From the NCBI GenBank assembly GCA_014534235.1, contig JACVRW010000002.1, positions 1-64,000 of the forward strand: 64,000 nt of DNA. The letters run 5' to 3'. Origin of the DNA: Thermoleophilaceae bacterium. GTDB taxonomy: Bacteria > Actinomycetota > Thermoleophilia > Solirubrobacterales > Thermoleophilaceae. Made by a program: the position numbers and the translations under genes. A model generated the notes under the pieces. The model was not told where the DNA came from, did no database searches, and was given only the letters and a program-made list of their open reading frames with translations. Positions 25,581-33,927 of the stretch are shown one piece after another (the stretch's first letter is position 1; every line of letters begins with the position of its first letter).

Positions 25581-27256
25581 GCCCGCACGAGGGGTGACCG
25601 CGTCGCGCCCACCCCGGACGGAACGTCCCGCTCGAGCTCGCGGCGCGGCGCCGGCGGCGCTGCCCGCTCGCGGTACGCGCCGAACACGGCCACGAGCACG
25701 AACGGCACGAACCACACCACGTAGAGGTAGAACCAGTGGGTCGCGGCAAGCTGCACAGCGATCAGGACGGCCGCTCCGAGCGCCGCGACCTGGCGCGGCG
25801 TCGGCACCCTCGGTACGAACGCCACGAGCACCGCCAGGGCCACCGCCGCCACCTTGACGATCGTATGCAGCGGCCCCAGGTCGAGCTGACCCCAGATCGC
25901 GAACGGCGACGGCCGCCCGGCCTGGTAGCCGACGGTGCGATCGTAGAGCTCGCGCAGGCCGACATCGGGGACGAACGGGAGCACGGTGGCCGCGAGCGTG
26001 ACGGCGAGAGTCAGCGCGAAGACGAGGACGGAGCGGCGCGCGAAGAGCGGCACCAGCGCCAGCGGTACGAGCTTGGCCGCCGTTCCCAAGCCGATGGCCG
26101 CGCCGCTCACCGCACCTCCGACGGCTGGACGCACGGCGAGCCCGAGGAGCGCGCCGACGCACGCGAGCGCGACGAGCGTGTCGTTGGCATTCGACTCGAG
26201 CACGAACGCCGTGTAGGGAAAGGCGGCCCAAGCGTAGGCCAGGGCGACCCCGAGCACGCGCCCCTCGCGCCCCGAGCGCAGCCGCGTGCCGACGAGCAAC
26301 AGGCCTCCGATCGCTAGCAGGTCGAAGGCGATCGCAGCGCCGTGTGCGGCCGGCAGGTCGTCCCACGCGCCGCTCCACGGGAGCGCCTGCTCAAACGGCA
26401 CGTACAGCAGGTAGTTGAGCGGCCCATAGGTGTCACCACGCTCCACGTCGTCGGAGAATCCCTCGCCGTAGAGCGGGTCTCCGTCGACGATCCGGTCGGC
26501 GCCGATCACGCCCGCGTAGCCGACGTCGATGACGTTCGAGTCCACGACGTTCAACCCGATGCGAAACGCGGCGAGGAAGACGATTCCGACCATGAGCCAG
26601 GCAAGCGGCACATGCGGGACGAGCGGCCCCGGCCGCTCCCGCGGGCGCAGCCCCGCGAAGATGGCCCGACCGAGCAAATAGAGGAGCACCGGGTAGGCGA
26701 GCGGCACGGACACGCCGATCTCCCCACGGTTGAAGAAGACGTGCGACGCCCCGAAGCCGAGGAGCACGAGCAGGTCCAGGTGCAGGAGCCGGTATGGCCT
26801 TCGGAAGTCGAGGAACGGCAGCAGGAACAGCAGGCAGAGCGGTATCCAGACGTACGGCGCGTTCAGCGTCCGCCCGAAGGCACCCGCGTACCCGCGAGCC
26901 ATCGACCAGGCGACCTGGTGACCGGTCCACTGCTCGAGCACCGCGCCGCTCCGGTCGTCCACGTGGACCTGCGCGACCTCGTCGCCGTCGCGGAAGAAGC
27001 TCACCTGCCAGCGGCCTACGCCCTTCGTGTAGGCGGTGGAGTCGAGCGGCCCGCGGGCGCGCTCCACCTGCACCTTCTCGGCGCGCGAGGCGATGCGGGT
27101 GACCTCCCGCGCGCTTCGCTCGAAGAAGCGCGGCGGTTCCGTCTGCGACTTCGGCCGCTCGAGCTGGGCGGCACCCGCCGCCGAGGGCAGCAGGAGGAGG
27201 AGCGCGGCGGCAAGCGCCGCGGTCAGTCGCGCGAGAGCTCGATGCGGAAGCTCCAC
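25577..27256 (-). CDS. Large polytopic membrane protein, glycosyltransferase-like, with signal peptide
   Basis: The 559-residue protein begins with a signal peptide (LTAALAAALLLLLPSAAGAA). A 90-residue extracytoplasmic domain follows, containing GVGRWQVSFFRDGDEVAQVHVDDRSGAVLEQWTG, which resembles a PepSY-like or DUF-type strand pattern. Then come about twelve membrane helices, with DRIVDGDPLYGEGF and DTYGPLNYLLYVPFEQ in an outer loop, acidic motifs of the GT87/GT-C group. GTG 27256 is chosen, giving a 34-nt overlap with the GtrA gene. Substrate unknown. Confidence 0.7.
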   Translation of the reverse strand: MELPHRALARLTAALAAALLLLLPSAAGAAQLERPKSQTEPPRFFERSAREVTRIASRAEKVQVERARGPLDSTAYTKGVGRWQVSFFRDGDEVAQVHVDDRSGAVLEQWTGHQVAWSMARGYAGAFGRTLNAPYVWIPLCLLFLLPFLDFRRPYRLLHLDLLVLLGFGASHVFFNRGEIGVSVPLAYPVLLYLLGRAIFAGLRPRERPGPLVPHVPLAWLMVGIVFLAAFRIGLNVVDSNVIDVGYAGVIGADRIVDGDPLYGEGFSDDVERGDTYGPLNYLLYVPFEQALPWSGAWDDLPAAHGAAIAFDLLAIGGLLLVGTRLRSGREGRVLGVALAYAWAAFPYTAFVLESNANDTLVALACVGALLGLAVRPAVGGAVSGAAIGLGTAAKLVPLALVPLFARRSVLVFALTLAVTLAATVLPFVPDVGLRELYDRTVGYQAGRPSPFAIWGQLDLGPLHTIVKVAAVALAVLVAFVPRVPTPRQVAALGAAVLIAVQLAATHWFYLYVVWFVPFVLVAVFGAYRERAAPPAPRRELERDVPSGVGATRSPLVRA

Positions 27257-27693
27257 ATCTTGTTCCCGATGAAGTTGAGCGGGGTCGCGGCGATCACGGC
27301 AATCGCCTGCGACGGCACCTTCGGCAGCCCCATGACGCCCACCAGTAGCTCGAGGACCGTCGCGGCGACCAGGAACGCGGCGATGCTCACCGTGAAGAAG
27401 CGGGCGGCCTGGAACGCGGCGTGGCCGCCGCGCGCGCTGAACGTCCAGTGGCGGTTCCAGTAGAAGTTGTTGGTCACGGCCACCACGAAGGCCGCGGTCG
27501 CGCCGACGAGGTGGTGAAGCCCGATCGCCTCGACACACAGGGCGAACACGCAGAGGTTCACCACGTACCCCGACGCGCCGACCGCGCAGAACTTGACCAG
27601 CTGGAGCCAGTTCTGGGGCCTCCGCAGGCCGGCGCGCACGCGGAGGTGGAGCGCGCGCGTCTCGGCGACCGCCACCTCAACCTCGTCGCTCAT
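27223..27693 (-). CDS. GtrA-family membrane protein
   Basis: The 156-residue protein has four membrane helices and the GtrA hallmarks: KFCAVGASGYVVNLCVF at the start, NNFYWNRHWTF in the middle and NFIGNKMWSF at the end (Asn-xx-Trp-Ser/Thr-Phe repeats). GtrA proteins help flip polyprenyl-linked sugars or assist surface glycosylation. It overlaps the phosphodiesterase stop by 4 nt and the next gene by 34 nt, fitting a surface-polysaccharide operon. Confidence 0.9.
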   Translation of the reverse strand: MSDEVEVAVAETRALHLRVRAGLRRPQNWLQLVKFCAVGASGYVVNLCVFALCVEAIGLHHLVGATAAFVVAVTNNFYWNRHWTFSARGGHAAFQAARFFTVSIAAFLVAATVLELLVGVMGLPKVPSQAIAVIAATPLNFIGNKMWSFRIELSRD

Positions 27694-29159
27694 CCGCCGA
27701 ACCGTACACGGAAGTGCTCGAGCACAAGCGGGGCCACGTCAGCCACCGACCACTGCTCTCGATCCGGCAGGTCGAGCCCGCAGAGCAGCAACACGCCCTC
27801 GGAGTCACCCCGGTGAAGCGAGCCGTGGCTGCCGCCCCCGAGGTGGTCGGCGCCGCCCCAGTCGACGAACTCGAAGCCCGGCGAAGCCGAAAGCAGCACG
27901 TCACCCGAGTGGGGGCATTCGAGCGCGGACCAGAGCCGTCCGAGCGCGTCCGGATATGTCTCGCTCGTGGCCCGACCATCCGCCACGTCGAGCTCGAGCG
28001 CCGCGTGGTCGCCCTCCACGGTCCAGGAGCGCCCGCGGCGGTCGGCGACCTCGCCGCCCGGGGCGAAGCGCAGCTCACCCCGAGCGGAGCGGACCACAGC
28101 CTGCCCGTTCGCGCGCGTGACCACGAGATCCACGCCTTCGAACTCCGCCGCAGCCTTCACAGCCCTCGGCACGAGCGCCGCGTGCCTCGCCTCGTCGAGC
28201 ACGTAGACCATCGCGGACCGCGCCGACGGGCACAGGGCTAGCTCCGCATCGGTAGGCGCCGCGTCCGCCGGGGCCAGGACGTGCCAGGACTCGAACGCGT
28301 CGCCGAGGTTCACGCGCTCCTCGACCTTCGTCTGCGAGTGGTCCGACATCACGATCACCGCGTGGTCCTCGAGAAAGGCGTCGACGCCGCCGGCCACGTG
28401 CATGATCCGCTCGAGCGCGCGGTCGGCCTCGGCGATCGAGCGTACCTGGCCCTCGGGACCCACCCTGTGCGAGTGCGTGTCGTTGTCGGGCAGCGAGAAC
28501 AGCAGGAAGTCGAACAGGTCGTGCTCGACCAGATACGCGCCCACGCAAGCCGTGTGGCGGTCCCGTTGGCCGGGCAGGCCCAGCGCCGAGGTGCACCCGG
28601 TGTTCCGCGAGTCGAACAGGTCGGCGTAGAACAGCTCCCGGGCGCCGTATACCGCGTGGTTGAACTGGAGCGCCTCGCCGATCAGGCGGTAGACGCTCTC
28701 GCCGGAGGGATCGTGGCGCGTGCGGCCGCGGTAGATCAGGTAGGTGGTGCACGCGGTCCTGAGCCCGGCGTCGTCGAGGTGCTCGAAGACCGTCTTCAGC
28801 GCACGGCTCAGGTGCGCCATGTTCATGTTGTACACGGTGTCGTAGAGCGAGCGGACCAGCCCGAACGTGCGGCTGGCGGGGAAGGACGAGCCGTATTCGA
28901 TGTAGCGCTCCTCGCCCCGGTGGAACCAGTTCATCGACGGGATGTGGTGCTCGCCCGGCCCGGCGCCGGTGGCGATCGCCGCCGACGCGACCGGGGTGAC
29001 CGACGGGAACGTGGAGATGCAGTCGGGCACGTAGGTGCCGCGCTCGCGGAGCGCAGCCAGGGCCGGCGCGCGCCCCTCTTCGATCGCCGCGTCGAGCATC
29101 TCCGGCTTGAGCGAGTCGACCACGGCGAGCACCACCTTCTTCGGTGAGCGCGCCGGCAC
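27690..29159 (-). CDS. Alkaline phosphatase-superfamily phosphodiesterase/nucleotide pyrophosphatase
   Basis: The 489-residue protein belongs to the type I phosphodiesterase/nucleotide pyrophosphatase group. Metal and catalytic elements are VVDSLKPEML (first Asp), ISTFPSVTPVASAAIATG (Thr/Ser nucleophile region), LPDNDTHSHRVGPEG (Asp and His), VMSDHSQTKVEE (Asp-His) and GGGSHGSLHRGD near the end (His). No signal peptide is seen, so it is probably cytoplasmic. The GTG overlaps the upstream stop as TAGTG. In this operon it may act on a phosphorylated glycan or lipid head group; substrate unknown. Confidence 0.82.
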   Translation of the reverse strand: MPARSPKKVVLAVVDSLKPEMLDAAIEEGRAPALAALRERGTYVPDCISTFPSVTPVASAAIATGAGPGEHHIPSMNWFHRGEERYIEYGSSFPASRTFGLVRSLYDTVYNMNMAHLSRALKTVFEHLDDAGLRTACTTYLIYRGRTRHDPSGESVYRLIGEALQFNHAVYGARELFYADLFDSRNTGCTSALGLPGQRDRHTACVGAYLVEHDLFDFLLFSLPDNDTHSHRVGPEGQVRSIAEADRALERIMHVAGGVDAFLEDHAVIVMSDHSQTKVEERVNLGDAFESWHVLAPADAAPTDAELALCPSARSAMVYVLDEARHAALVPRAVKAAAEFEGVDLVVTRANGQAVVRSARGELRFAPGGEVADRRGRSWTVEGDHAALELDVADGRATSETYPDALGRLWSALECPHSGDVLLSASPGFEFVDWGGADHLGGGSHGSLHRGDSEGVLLLCGLDLPDREQWSVADVAPLVLEHFRVRFGG

Positions 29160-29788
29160 TAACGAAGCACCCGCAGCCCGGCGTACTTCTCGCCCTCGCG
29201 ACGGCGGCCGCCGACCAGCAGGACCACGAACGCGACGAGCGCGAGGTACGAGACCGGCGGCAGTAAGATCGCGAGCGCGGCCAGCAACAGCGCGGCCCCC
29301 TCGGCGTACATGCCGAGCAGCGTCGCTGCGCCGCCCTGGAGGCGCCGCCGTGCGCGCTCCAGGAGGCCGCCTACCGCCAGCCACGCCAGCGCGGCGCAGG
29401 CGGGACCGGCCACGAGGCCGATCCAGCTCTCCTCACCTCCGTCGGCGAGCGCACCGGCGAAGAGAAACGCCCCGAGTACGAGCGCGATGATGCCGCCCCC
29501 GATCGCGAAGACGTCCCGCGGGGCGCTTCCGGGGGACCCGGGCGCCGCGCGCCCCGCGGGGGGTGCTCGGTTCGCGGCCGAACGTTCGGCCCCGTAGGCC
29601 AGAACCGCCAGCGCCAGCACCGCAAGCAGGAATACGGGGGACTCGAGGAAGCTCCAGTCCGTGCCGTCGAAGTCGATGCCCACGTCAGCCCGCGCCAGCG
29701 CGCCGGCGAGGAGCGGCGGCAGGAACGGGCGCACGCCGGTGGCGCCCGCCAGGCCGGCGCCCGTCCCGATGTCGAGGAAGAGGCTCAT
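29159..29788 (-). CDS. DUF4126-like membrane protein
   Basis: The 209-residue protein has five or six membrane segments. The N-terminal GTGAGLAGATGVRPFLPPLLAGALA matches the pattern of DUF4126 proteins. A Pro/Ala/Arg-rich loop separates helix 2 from the rest. ATG 29788 was used; upstream in-frame codons read the reverse of the next gene's leader. It heads the unit that continues through the phosphodiesterase, GtrA and the two membrane glycosyltransferases. Function unknown. Confidence 0.7.
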   Translation of the reverse strand: MSLFLDIGTGAGLAGATGVRPFLPPLLAGALARADVGIDFDGTDWSFLESPVFLLAVLALAVLAYGAERSAANRAPPAGRAAPGSPGSAPRDVFAIGGGIIALVLGAFLFAGALADGGEESWIGLVAGPACAALAWLAVGGLLERARRRLQGGAATLLGMYAEGAALLLAALAILLPPVSYLALVAFVVLLVGGRRREGEKYAGLRVLR

Positions 29789-29921
29789 GGGAGGTCGGTA
29801 CCCTGCGGCCGGTGAGGTTAGCTCCGCGGGCAGCCCGCCGGCGCTCCTCCGAGGATCGCCCCGCTTCGGCGCGTGCGCCGGGGCCGGCAGGGCACCGCTC
29901 GTCCGACTCGAACGAAGCACG

Positions 29922-31274
29922 GTGACCCTCTCGCGGGATCTCGAGCGCTACGCGGGGCTGTTTGCGTCCCGCACGAAGGTGATGAAGTCATCGGCGATGC
30001 GCGACCTGATGGCGGTGACGGAGCGCCCCGAGGTGATCTCGCTCGCAGGCGGCCTGCCGGACACCAGCACCTTTCCGCCGGACACCTTCGCGGCGGTTGC
30101 CCAGCGCATAGCCGCCGAGTCGCGCGCCCGGGCGCTCCAGTACGGGCCCACCGAGGGGCTCGAGGGGACCAAGGCCTGCATCACGGCCGTCATGGCAGCC
30201 GAGGGCATGACCGCGGACCCGGAGGACATCGTGGTCACCACCGGTGGCCAACAGGTGATCGACCTGGTCACGAAGACGCTCATCGACCCGGGCGACGTAG
30301 TGATCGCCGAGGGCCCGACGTATCCGGGCGCCGTGCCGGTCTTCTCGACCTACCAGGCCACCGTGGTGCAGGTGGACATGGACGCGGACGGAATGCGCGT
30401 CGACCTGCTCGAGGAGACGCTCGACCGTCTGGATCGCGACGGCCGCCGGCCCAAGTTCATCTACACGGTGCCGAGCTTCCAGAACCCCACGGGCGTGACG
30501 ATGTCGCTGCCGCGCCGCCGGCGGCTCGTGGAGGTGGCCCACGAGCGTGAGCTGCTCGTGCTGGAGGACAACCCGTACGGCCTCCTGCGCTACGAGGGCG
30601 ACCCGGCGCCGCCGCTCTACGCGCTCGACGGCGGCGTCTACGTCATGTACCTCGGCACCTTCTCCAAGATCCTGTCCCCGGGGATCAGGCTCGGCTGGAT
30701 CGTCGCGCCGCCGCCGGTGCTCGAGAAGATCAAGCTCGGCAAGCAGGCCACGGACCTCTGCACCTCGACACTCTCCCAGCTCATGGTCCAGGCCTACTTC
30801 GAGCGCGGCCGCTGGCGCGATTACGTCGACTCGCTCACCACCGTATACCGGGCCCGCCGCGACACGATGCTCGACTCCCTCGTCGACCACTTCCCGCCCC
30901 AGGCCGAATGGACGCGGCCGGCGGGCGGCCTGTTCATCTGGGCGACGCTGCCCGACTTCATCGACACGACCGACCTGCTGGCGCGCGCGCTGCGCGACAA
31001 CGTCGCCTTCGTCCCGGGAGAGGCGGCCTTCCTCGACGGTCGCGGCCGCAGCTCCATGCGGCTGAACTTCTCCGGTTGCGACGAGCACTCGATCCGCGAG
31101 GGCGTCCGCCGCATAGGCGAGGTGGTGAAGGAGCAGGTGGACCTCTACGGCACCATCACCGGCGAGCACGAGGCCGTGTCGCCGGACGCGGCGTCCCGCC
31201 CGACCGAGCCGTCGGCCCAGGTGCTGCGGATGCCTACGCCCGGGGAGCGGGAGCGGCGGGCGGGCGAGTTGTGA
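29922..31274 (+). CDS. Fold-type I PLP aminotransferase (2-aminoadipate/MocR-aminotransferase type)
   Basis: The 450-residue enzyme lacks the GntR domain of MocR regulators and resembles LysN/2-aminoadipate aminotransferases. Motifs include ISLAGGLPDTSTFP (the N-terminal GGxPxxxxFP), LQYGPTEGLEG, TTGGQQVIDL, VPSFQNPTGVTMS, DNPYGLLRY and the PLP Lys in YLGTFSKILSPGIRLGW, with a C-terminal Arg in MRLNFSG. GTG 29922 is the start. A 40-residue acidic, Pro-rich C-terminal tail is unusual. It is followed after 13 nt by a Ddl-type ligase, so amino acid supply for a ligase is one idea. Confidence 0.88.
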   Translation: MTLSRDLERYAGLFASRTKVMKSSAMRDLMAVTERPEVISLAGGLPDTSTFPPDTFAAVAQRIAAESRARALQYGPTEGLEGTKACITAVMAAEGMTADPEDIVVTTGGQQVIDLVTKTLIDPGDVVIAEGPTYPGAVPVFSTYQATVVQVDMDADGMRVDLLEETLDRLDRDGRRPKFIYTVPSFQNPTGVTMSLPRRRRLVEVAHERELLVLEDNPYGLLRYEGDPAPPLYALDGGVYVMYLGTFSKILSPGIRLGWIVAPPPVLEKIKLGKQATDLCTSTLSQLMVQAYFERGRWRDYVDSLTTVYRARRDTMLDSLVDHFPPQAEWTRPAGGLFIWATLPDFIDTTDLLARALRDNVAFVPGEAAFLDGRGRSSMRLNFSGCDEHSIREGVRRIGEVVKEQVDLYGTITGEHEAVSPDAASRPTEPSAQVLRMPTPGERERRAGEL

Positions 31275-31287
31275 CGGAGGCCGCGCC

Positions 31288-32226
31288 ATGAGCCGCGTCG
31301 CGGTCCTGAAGGGGGGACGCTCGCTCGAGCGTCAGGTGTCGCTTCGATCCGGGGCGCGCGTCGAGGACGCGCTTGGGCGCCTGGACCACGAGGTGGTGGC
31401 GATCGACGTCGCGCTCGACCTCGTCCGGCGTCTGCGCGAGGCGGAGCCCGACGTCGCGTTCGTGGCCATGCACGGCCGGGACGGGGAGGACGGCACCGTC
31501 CAGGAGCTGCTCGAGATCCTCGGCATCCCCTACACCGGCTCCGGCGTGCTCGCGTGCGTGCGCGCGATGGACAAGGTCCTCGCGAAGCACCTGATGGTCG
31601 AGGCGGGCATCCCCACGCCGGACTTCTTCGCGTTCAACGAGACCGCGTTTCGCGAGCTCGGTGCTGCCGAGGCCCTGCCCGCGATCGAGGAGCGGCTCGC
31701 GTTCCCCATCGTCGTCAAGCCGTCGAGCCAGGGGTCGGCGCTCGGGATCAAGTTCGCCCGCAGCGCCGCCGATGTCCCGGCCGCCCTCGTCGCGGCGTTC
31801 TCGTATGACTCGCGCGTGCTGCTGGAACGTCACGTCGACGGGCGTGACCTCGCCGTGTCGATCCTGGACGACGAGGCGCTCCCCGTCGTCGAGGCCGTGC
31901 CGCGCGAGGAGGAGTTCTACGACTTCGAGGCTCGCTACGAGATCGGTCGTACGGACTTCGTCTGCCCGGCCGAGTTGGCGGCCGGCGTCACGCACCGGGC
32001 CCACGAACTCGCCCTCAGGACCTACGGGCTGCTCGGCTGCTCCGGGTTCGCGCGCGTCGACCTCATGCTCGACGCCAACGGGGAGCTGACGGTGCTCGAG
32101 GCGAACCCGATTCCGGGACTCACCGAGACGAGCCTGCTGCCGCAGGCCGCGGAGGCGGCAGGCATTTCGTTCGACCAGCTCGTGGGCCGGATCCTGGAGC
32201 TGGCGCTGGCGAAGGCACCGGCCTAG
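31288..32226 (+). CDS. D-alanine-D-alanine ligase family protein, copy 1
   Basis: ATP-grasp ligase of 312 residues. The N-terminus (LKGGRSLERQVSLRSG) contains the first-substrate Glu; then HGRDGEDGTVQ, VVKPSSQGSALGI (ATP-grasp loop), EFYDFEARYEIGRTDFVCPA (omega-loop with Tyr), and DLMLDANGELTVLEANPIPGLTETSLLPQ with the metal-binding Glu and Asn. Residues diagnostic of D-Ala-D-Lac ligases are not apparent. It is one of two Ddl paralogues here, in a different setting from the cell-wall copy at 61 kb, and follows an aminotransferase gene by 13 nt. Confidence 0.88.
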   Translation: MSRVAVLKGGRSLERQVSLRSGARVEDALGRLDHEVVAIDVALDLVRRLREAEPDVAFVAMHGRDGEDGTVQELLEILGIPYTGSGVLACVRAMDKVLAKHLMVEAGIPTPDFFAFNETAFRELGAAEALPAIEERLAFPIVVKPSSQGSALGIKFARSAADVPAALVAAFSYDSRVLLERHVDGRDLAVSILDDEALPVVEAVPREEEFYDFEARYEIGRTDFVCPAELAAGVTHRAHELALRTYGLLGCSGFARVDLMLDANGELTVLEANPIPGLTETSLLPQAAEAAGISFDQLVGRILELALAKAPA

Positions 32227-32298
32227 AGCGCGTGCCTACCGATCGCGCCGTCCGAGCGCCGGCGCCGGCTCAGCAACGCACCCGCTGCCGGGCGTCGC

Positions 32299-32790
32299 CT
32301 ACTGATCGCCGCTGGCGAAGTCCTCCGGCGTCACGTTGTCGAGGAAGTCCTTGAACTTCTCGACGACCTCCTCCGTGTCCTCGACCTCGTGCTCGAACTC
32401 GATCGCGGACTCGCTGATTACGTCCTCGGCGGCGAAGATCGGGGCGCCCGTGCGCACCGCCAGGGCGAGTGCGTCGGACGGCCGCGAGTCGATCGGGATC
32501 TCCCGGCCGTTCAGCTGGAGGGTCACCTCGGCGTAGAACGTGTTCTCGCGGAGCTCCGTGACGGCCACGCGGGTGCAGGTCACCTCTAGCTCGGAGAGCA
32601 TCTCGCTGATCAGATCATGGGTCATCGGCCGCGGGGTGTTGGCGCCCTGGAGCTTCATCAGGATCGCGGCGGCCTCCGGGTGGCCGATCCAGATCGGCAG
32701 GAACTTGTTGCCGTCGCGGGTCTTGAGCAACACGATCGGCTGCTTGCCGACCATGTCGAAGCTCACGCCGTAGATGACCATCTCCTGCAT
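32299..32790 (-). CDS. Bifunctional nuclease-domain (DUF151/BFN) protein
   Basis: The 163-residue protein has a BFN domain: MVIYGVSFDMVGKQPIVLLKTRDGNKFLPIWIGHPEAAAI at the N-terminus and REIPIDSRPSDALALAVRTGAPIFA in the second half, both diagnostic. The acidic C-terminal 35 residues are low complexity. The family is common in actinobacteria; a nuclease activity is described for plant homologues, bacterial role unclear. ATG 32790 is used because a TAGACT box ends 7 nt before it. Confidence 0.9.
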   Translation of the reverse strand: MQEMVIYGVSFDMVGKQPIVLLKTRDGNKFLPIWIGHPEAAAILMKLQGANTPRPMTHDLISEMLSELEVTCTRVAVTELRENTFYAEVTLQLNGREIPIDSRPSDALALAVRTGAPIFAAEDVISESAIEFEHEVEDTEEVVEKFKDFLDNVTPEDFASGDQ

Positions 32791-32797
32791 CCTGGAC

Positions 32798-32803
32798 AGT
32801 CTA
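32798..32803 (-). promoter_or_regulatory. -10 box of the BFN gene (TAGACT), leaderless
   Basis: TAGACT on the minus strand ends 7 nt before the ATG, the same hexamer and spacing as hemB. Confidence 0.5.
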
Positions 32804-32889
32804 GACGTGGGGGGAAGCGCAGCCGACGATGGCCCCATACGGGTTATTCGCCCGCCAAGACGAGGGTGAGGTGCCGGGTCCAGATGACT

Positions 32890-32913
32890 GGAGCCCCGCG
32901 CTCGCGGGGCTCC
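32890..32913 (-). terminator. Strong GC hairpin after tRNA-Ile
   Basis: A perfect 24-nt palindrome (GGAGCCCCGC plus complement) lies 16 nt beyond the tRNA-Ile 3' end. There is no T-run on either strand, so termination efficiency is uncertain; it could also be a processing or bidirectional stop signal. Confidence 0.45.
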
Positions 32914-32928
32914 GGCACTCGCCTGTTG

Positions 32929-33002
32929 TGGGCGATCCTGGACTCGAACCAGGGACCTCGTCCTTATCAGAGACGCGCTCTAACCGACTGAGCTAATCGC
33001 CC
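32929..33002 (-). tRNA. tRNA-Ile (anticodon GAT)
   Basis: The 74-nt minus-strand sequence has acceptor stem GGGCGAT/ATCGCCC with discriminator A, D arm AGCTCAGTCGGTTAGAGC, anticodon loop CTGATAA with GAT, a variable loop, and T arm CTGG-TTCGAGT-CCAG. CCA is not encoded. It stands alone, not in an rRNA operon. Confidence 0.97.
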
Positions 33003-33011
33003 GTCGCGGCG

Positions 33012-33017
33012 ATTGTA
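33012..33017 (-). promoter_or_regulatory. -10 box of tRNA-Ile (TACAAT)
   Basis: TACAAT on the minus strand lies 9 nt before the tRNA 5' end. A good -35 is not seen at 16-18 nt. Confidence 0.5.
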
Positions 33018-33045
33018 GCGGCGTCCGGGATCGCCCGGGCTGCAC

Positions 33046-33927
33046 TCAGGCGGCGTGCCGCACGTCGCGCCGCAGTAGCCGCTCAGCCAGCTCCATGGCT
33101 TCCGCAGGCGTGTCGAAGTCGAGCTGCGCGCGGCAGCCCTCGCCCCTCGCCCGCATCGTCACCGGATGACCGAGGGCGGCGGTCAGGGCGTCCTCCGCCG
33201 CGCCGAGCGCCTCCTCGAGATCGGGGTGCAGCATCCTCCTGGTTCGGCGGGGCTCGTCGCTGCCAGTCTGCGCCTCCCGAGCCCGCCGCTCGGTCTCGCG
33301 TACCGACCAGCCGCCGTCGCGAGCCTCCCGGGCGAGGGCACGCCGGCGGGAGTGGTCCTTGCAGAGCAGGATCGCTCGTCCGTGACCCTCGCTCAGCTCC
33401 CCGCGCTCGATCAGCTCGAGCGCCTCCTCGGGGAGCTCAAGGAGGCGGATCAGGTTCGAGATCGCCACCCGGCTGCGACCGACGCGGCGCCCAAGCTCGT
33501 CCTTCGTCAGGCCGAGGTCGTCAGCCAGCATCGCGCAGGCGCGGGCCTCCTCCACCGGATTCAGGTCCACCCGGGCCATGTTCTCCGCGAGCGCGATCTC
33601 CAGCTGTCCGCGCTCGTCGGCCTCGCGGACCACCGCCGGGATCGACTCGAGCCCGGCGATCCGAGCCGCCCGCAGCCGCCGCTCGCCGGCGAGCAGCTCG
33701 TAGCGGCCGCCCGGCAGCGCCCGGACCACGATCGGCTGCAGCACTCCACGAGCGCGGACGGAATCCGCCAGCTCGGCGAGCGCGGCCTCGTCGAAGCTCC
33801 GGCGCGGCTGGCGTGGGTTCGGCGCCACGAGCTCGACCGGCACCTCACGCATGCCGTCTCCGCCGGCCTCACCGCGCGGCAGGATGGCGGAGAGGCCGCG
33901 CCCCATCCCGCGGCGGTCGTCAGCCAC
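33046..33927 (-). CDS. parB: Chromosome partitioning protein ParB
   Basis: ParB is a CTP-dependent clamp that loads at parS sites near the origin and segregates the chromosome with ParA. The 293-residue protein starts near MGRGLSAILPRG, then VELVAPNPRQPRRSFDEAAL, the GERRLRAARIAGL nucleotide-binding box, ENMARVDLNPVEEARA, and the helix-turn-helix LTKDELGRRVGRSRVAISNLIRLLELP. GTG 33927 overlaps the parA stop; ATG 33906 is the alternative. Two parS-like sites lie at 35.58 and 39.69 kb. Confidence 0.95.
   Translation of the reverse strand: MADDRRGMGRGLSAILPRGEAGGDGMREVPVELVAPNPRQPRRSFDEAALAELADSVRARGVLQPIVVRALPGGRYELLAGERRLRAARIAGLESIPAVVREADERGQLEIALAENMARVDLNPVEEARACAMLADDLGLTKDELGRRVGRSRVAISNLIRLLELPEEALELIERGELSEGHGRAILLCKDHSRRRALAREARDGGWSVRETERRAREAQTGSDEPRRTRRMLHPDLEEALGAAEDALTAALGHPVTMRARGEGCRAQLDFDTPAEAMELAERLLRRDVRHAA

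Noticed and set aside
27690..29384. 564-codon version of the phosphodiesterase with a long N-terminal extension
   Set aside because: The extra N-terminus reads through the upstream membrane-protein gene; homologues begin at the VVDSLKP strand just after GTG 29159.
31288..32226. VanA-type D-Ala-D-Lac ligase
   Set aside because: The omega-loop keeps the Tyr-containing EFYDFEARY pattern typical of Ddl; no vanH or vanX neighbour.
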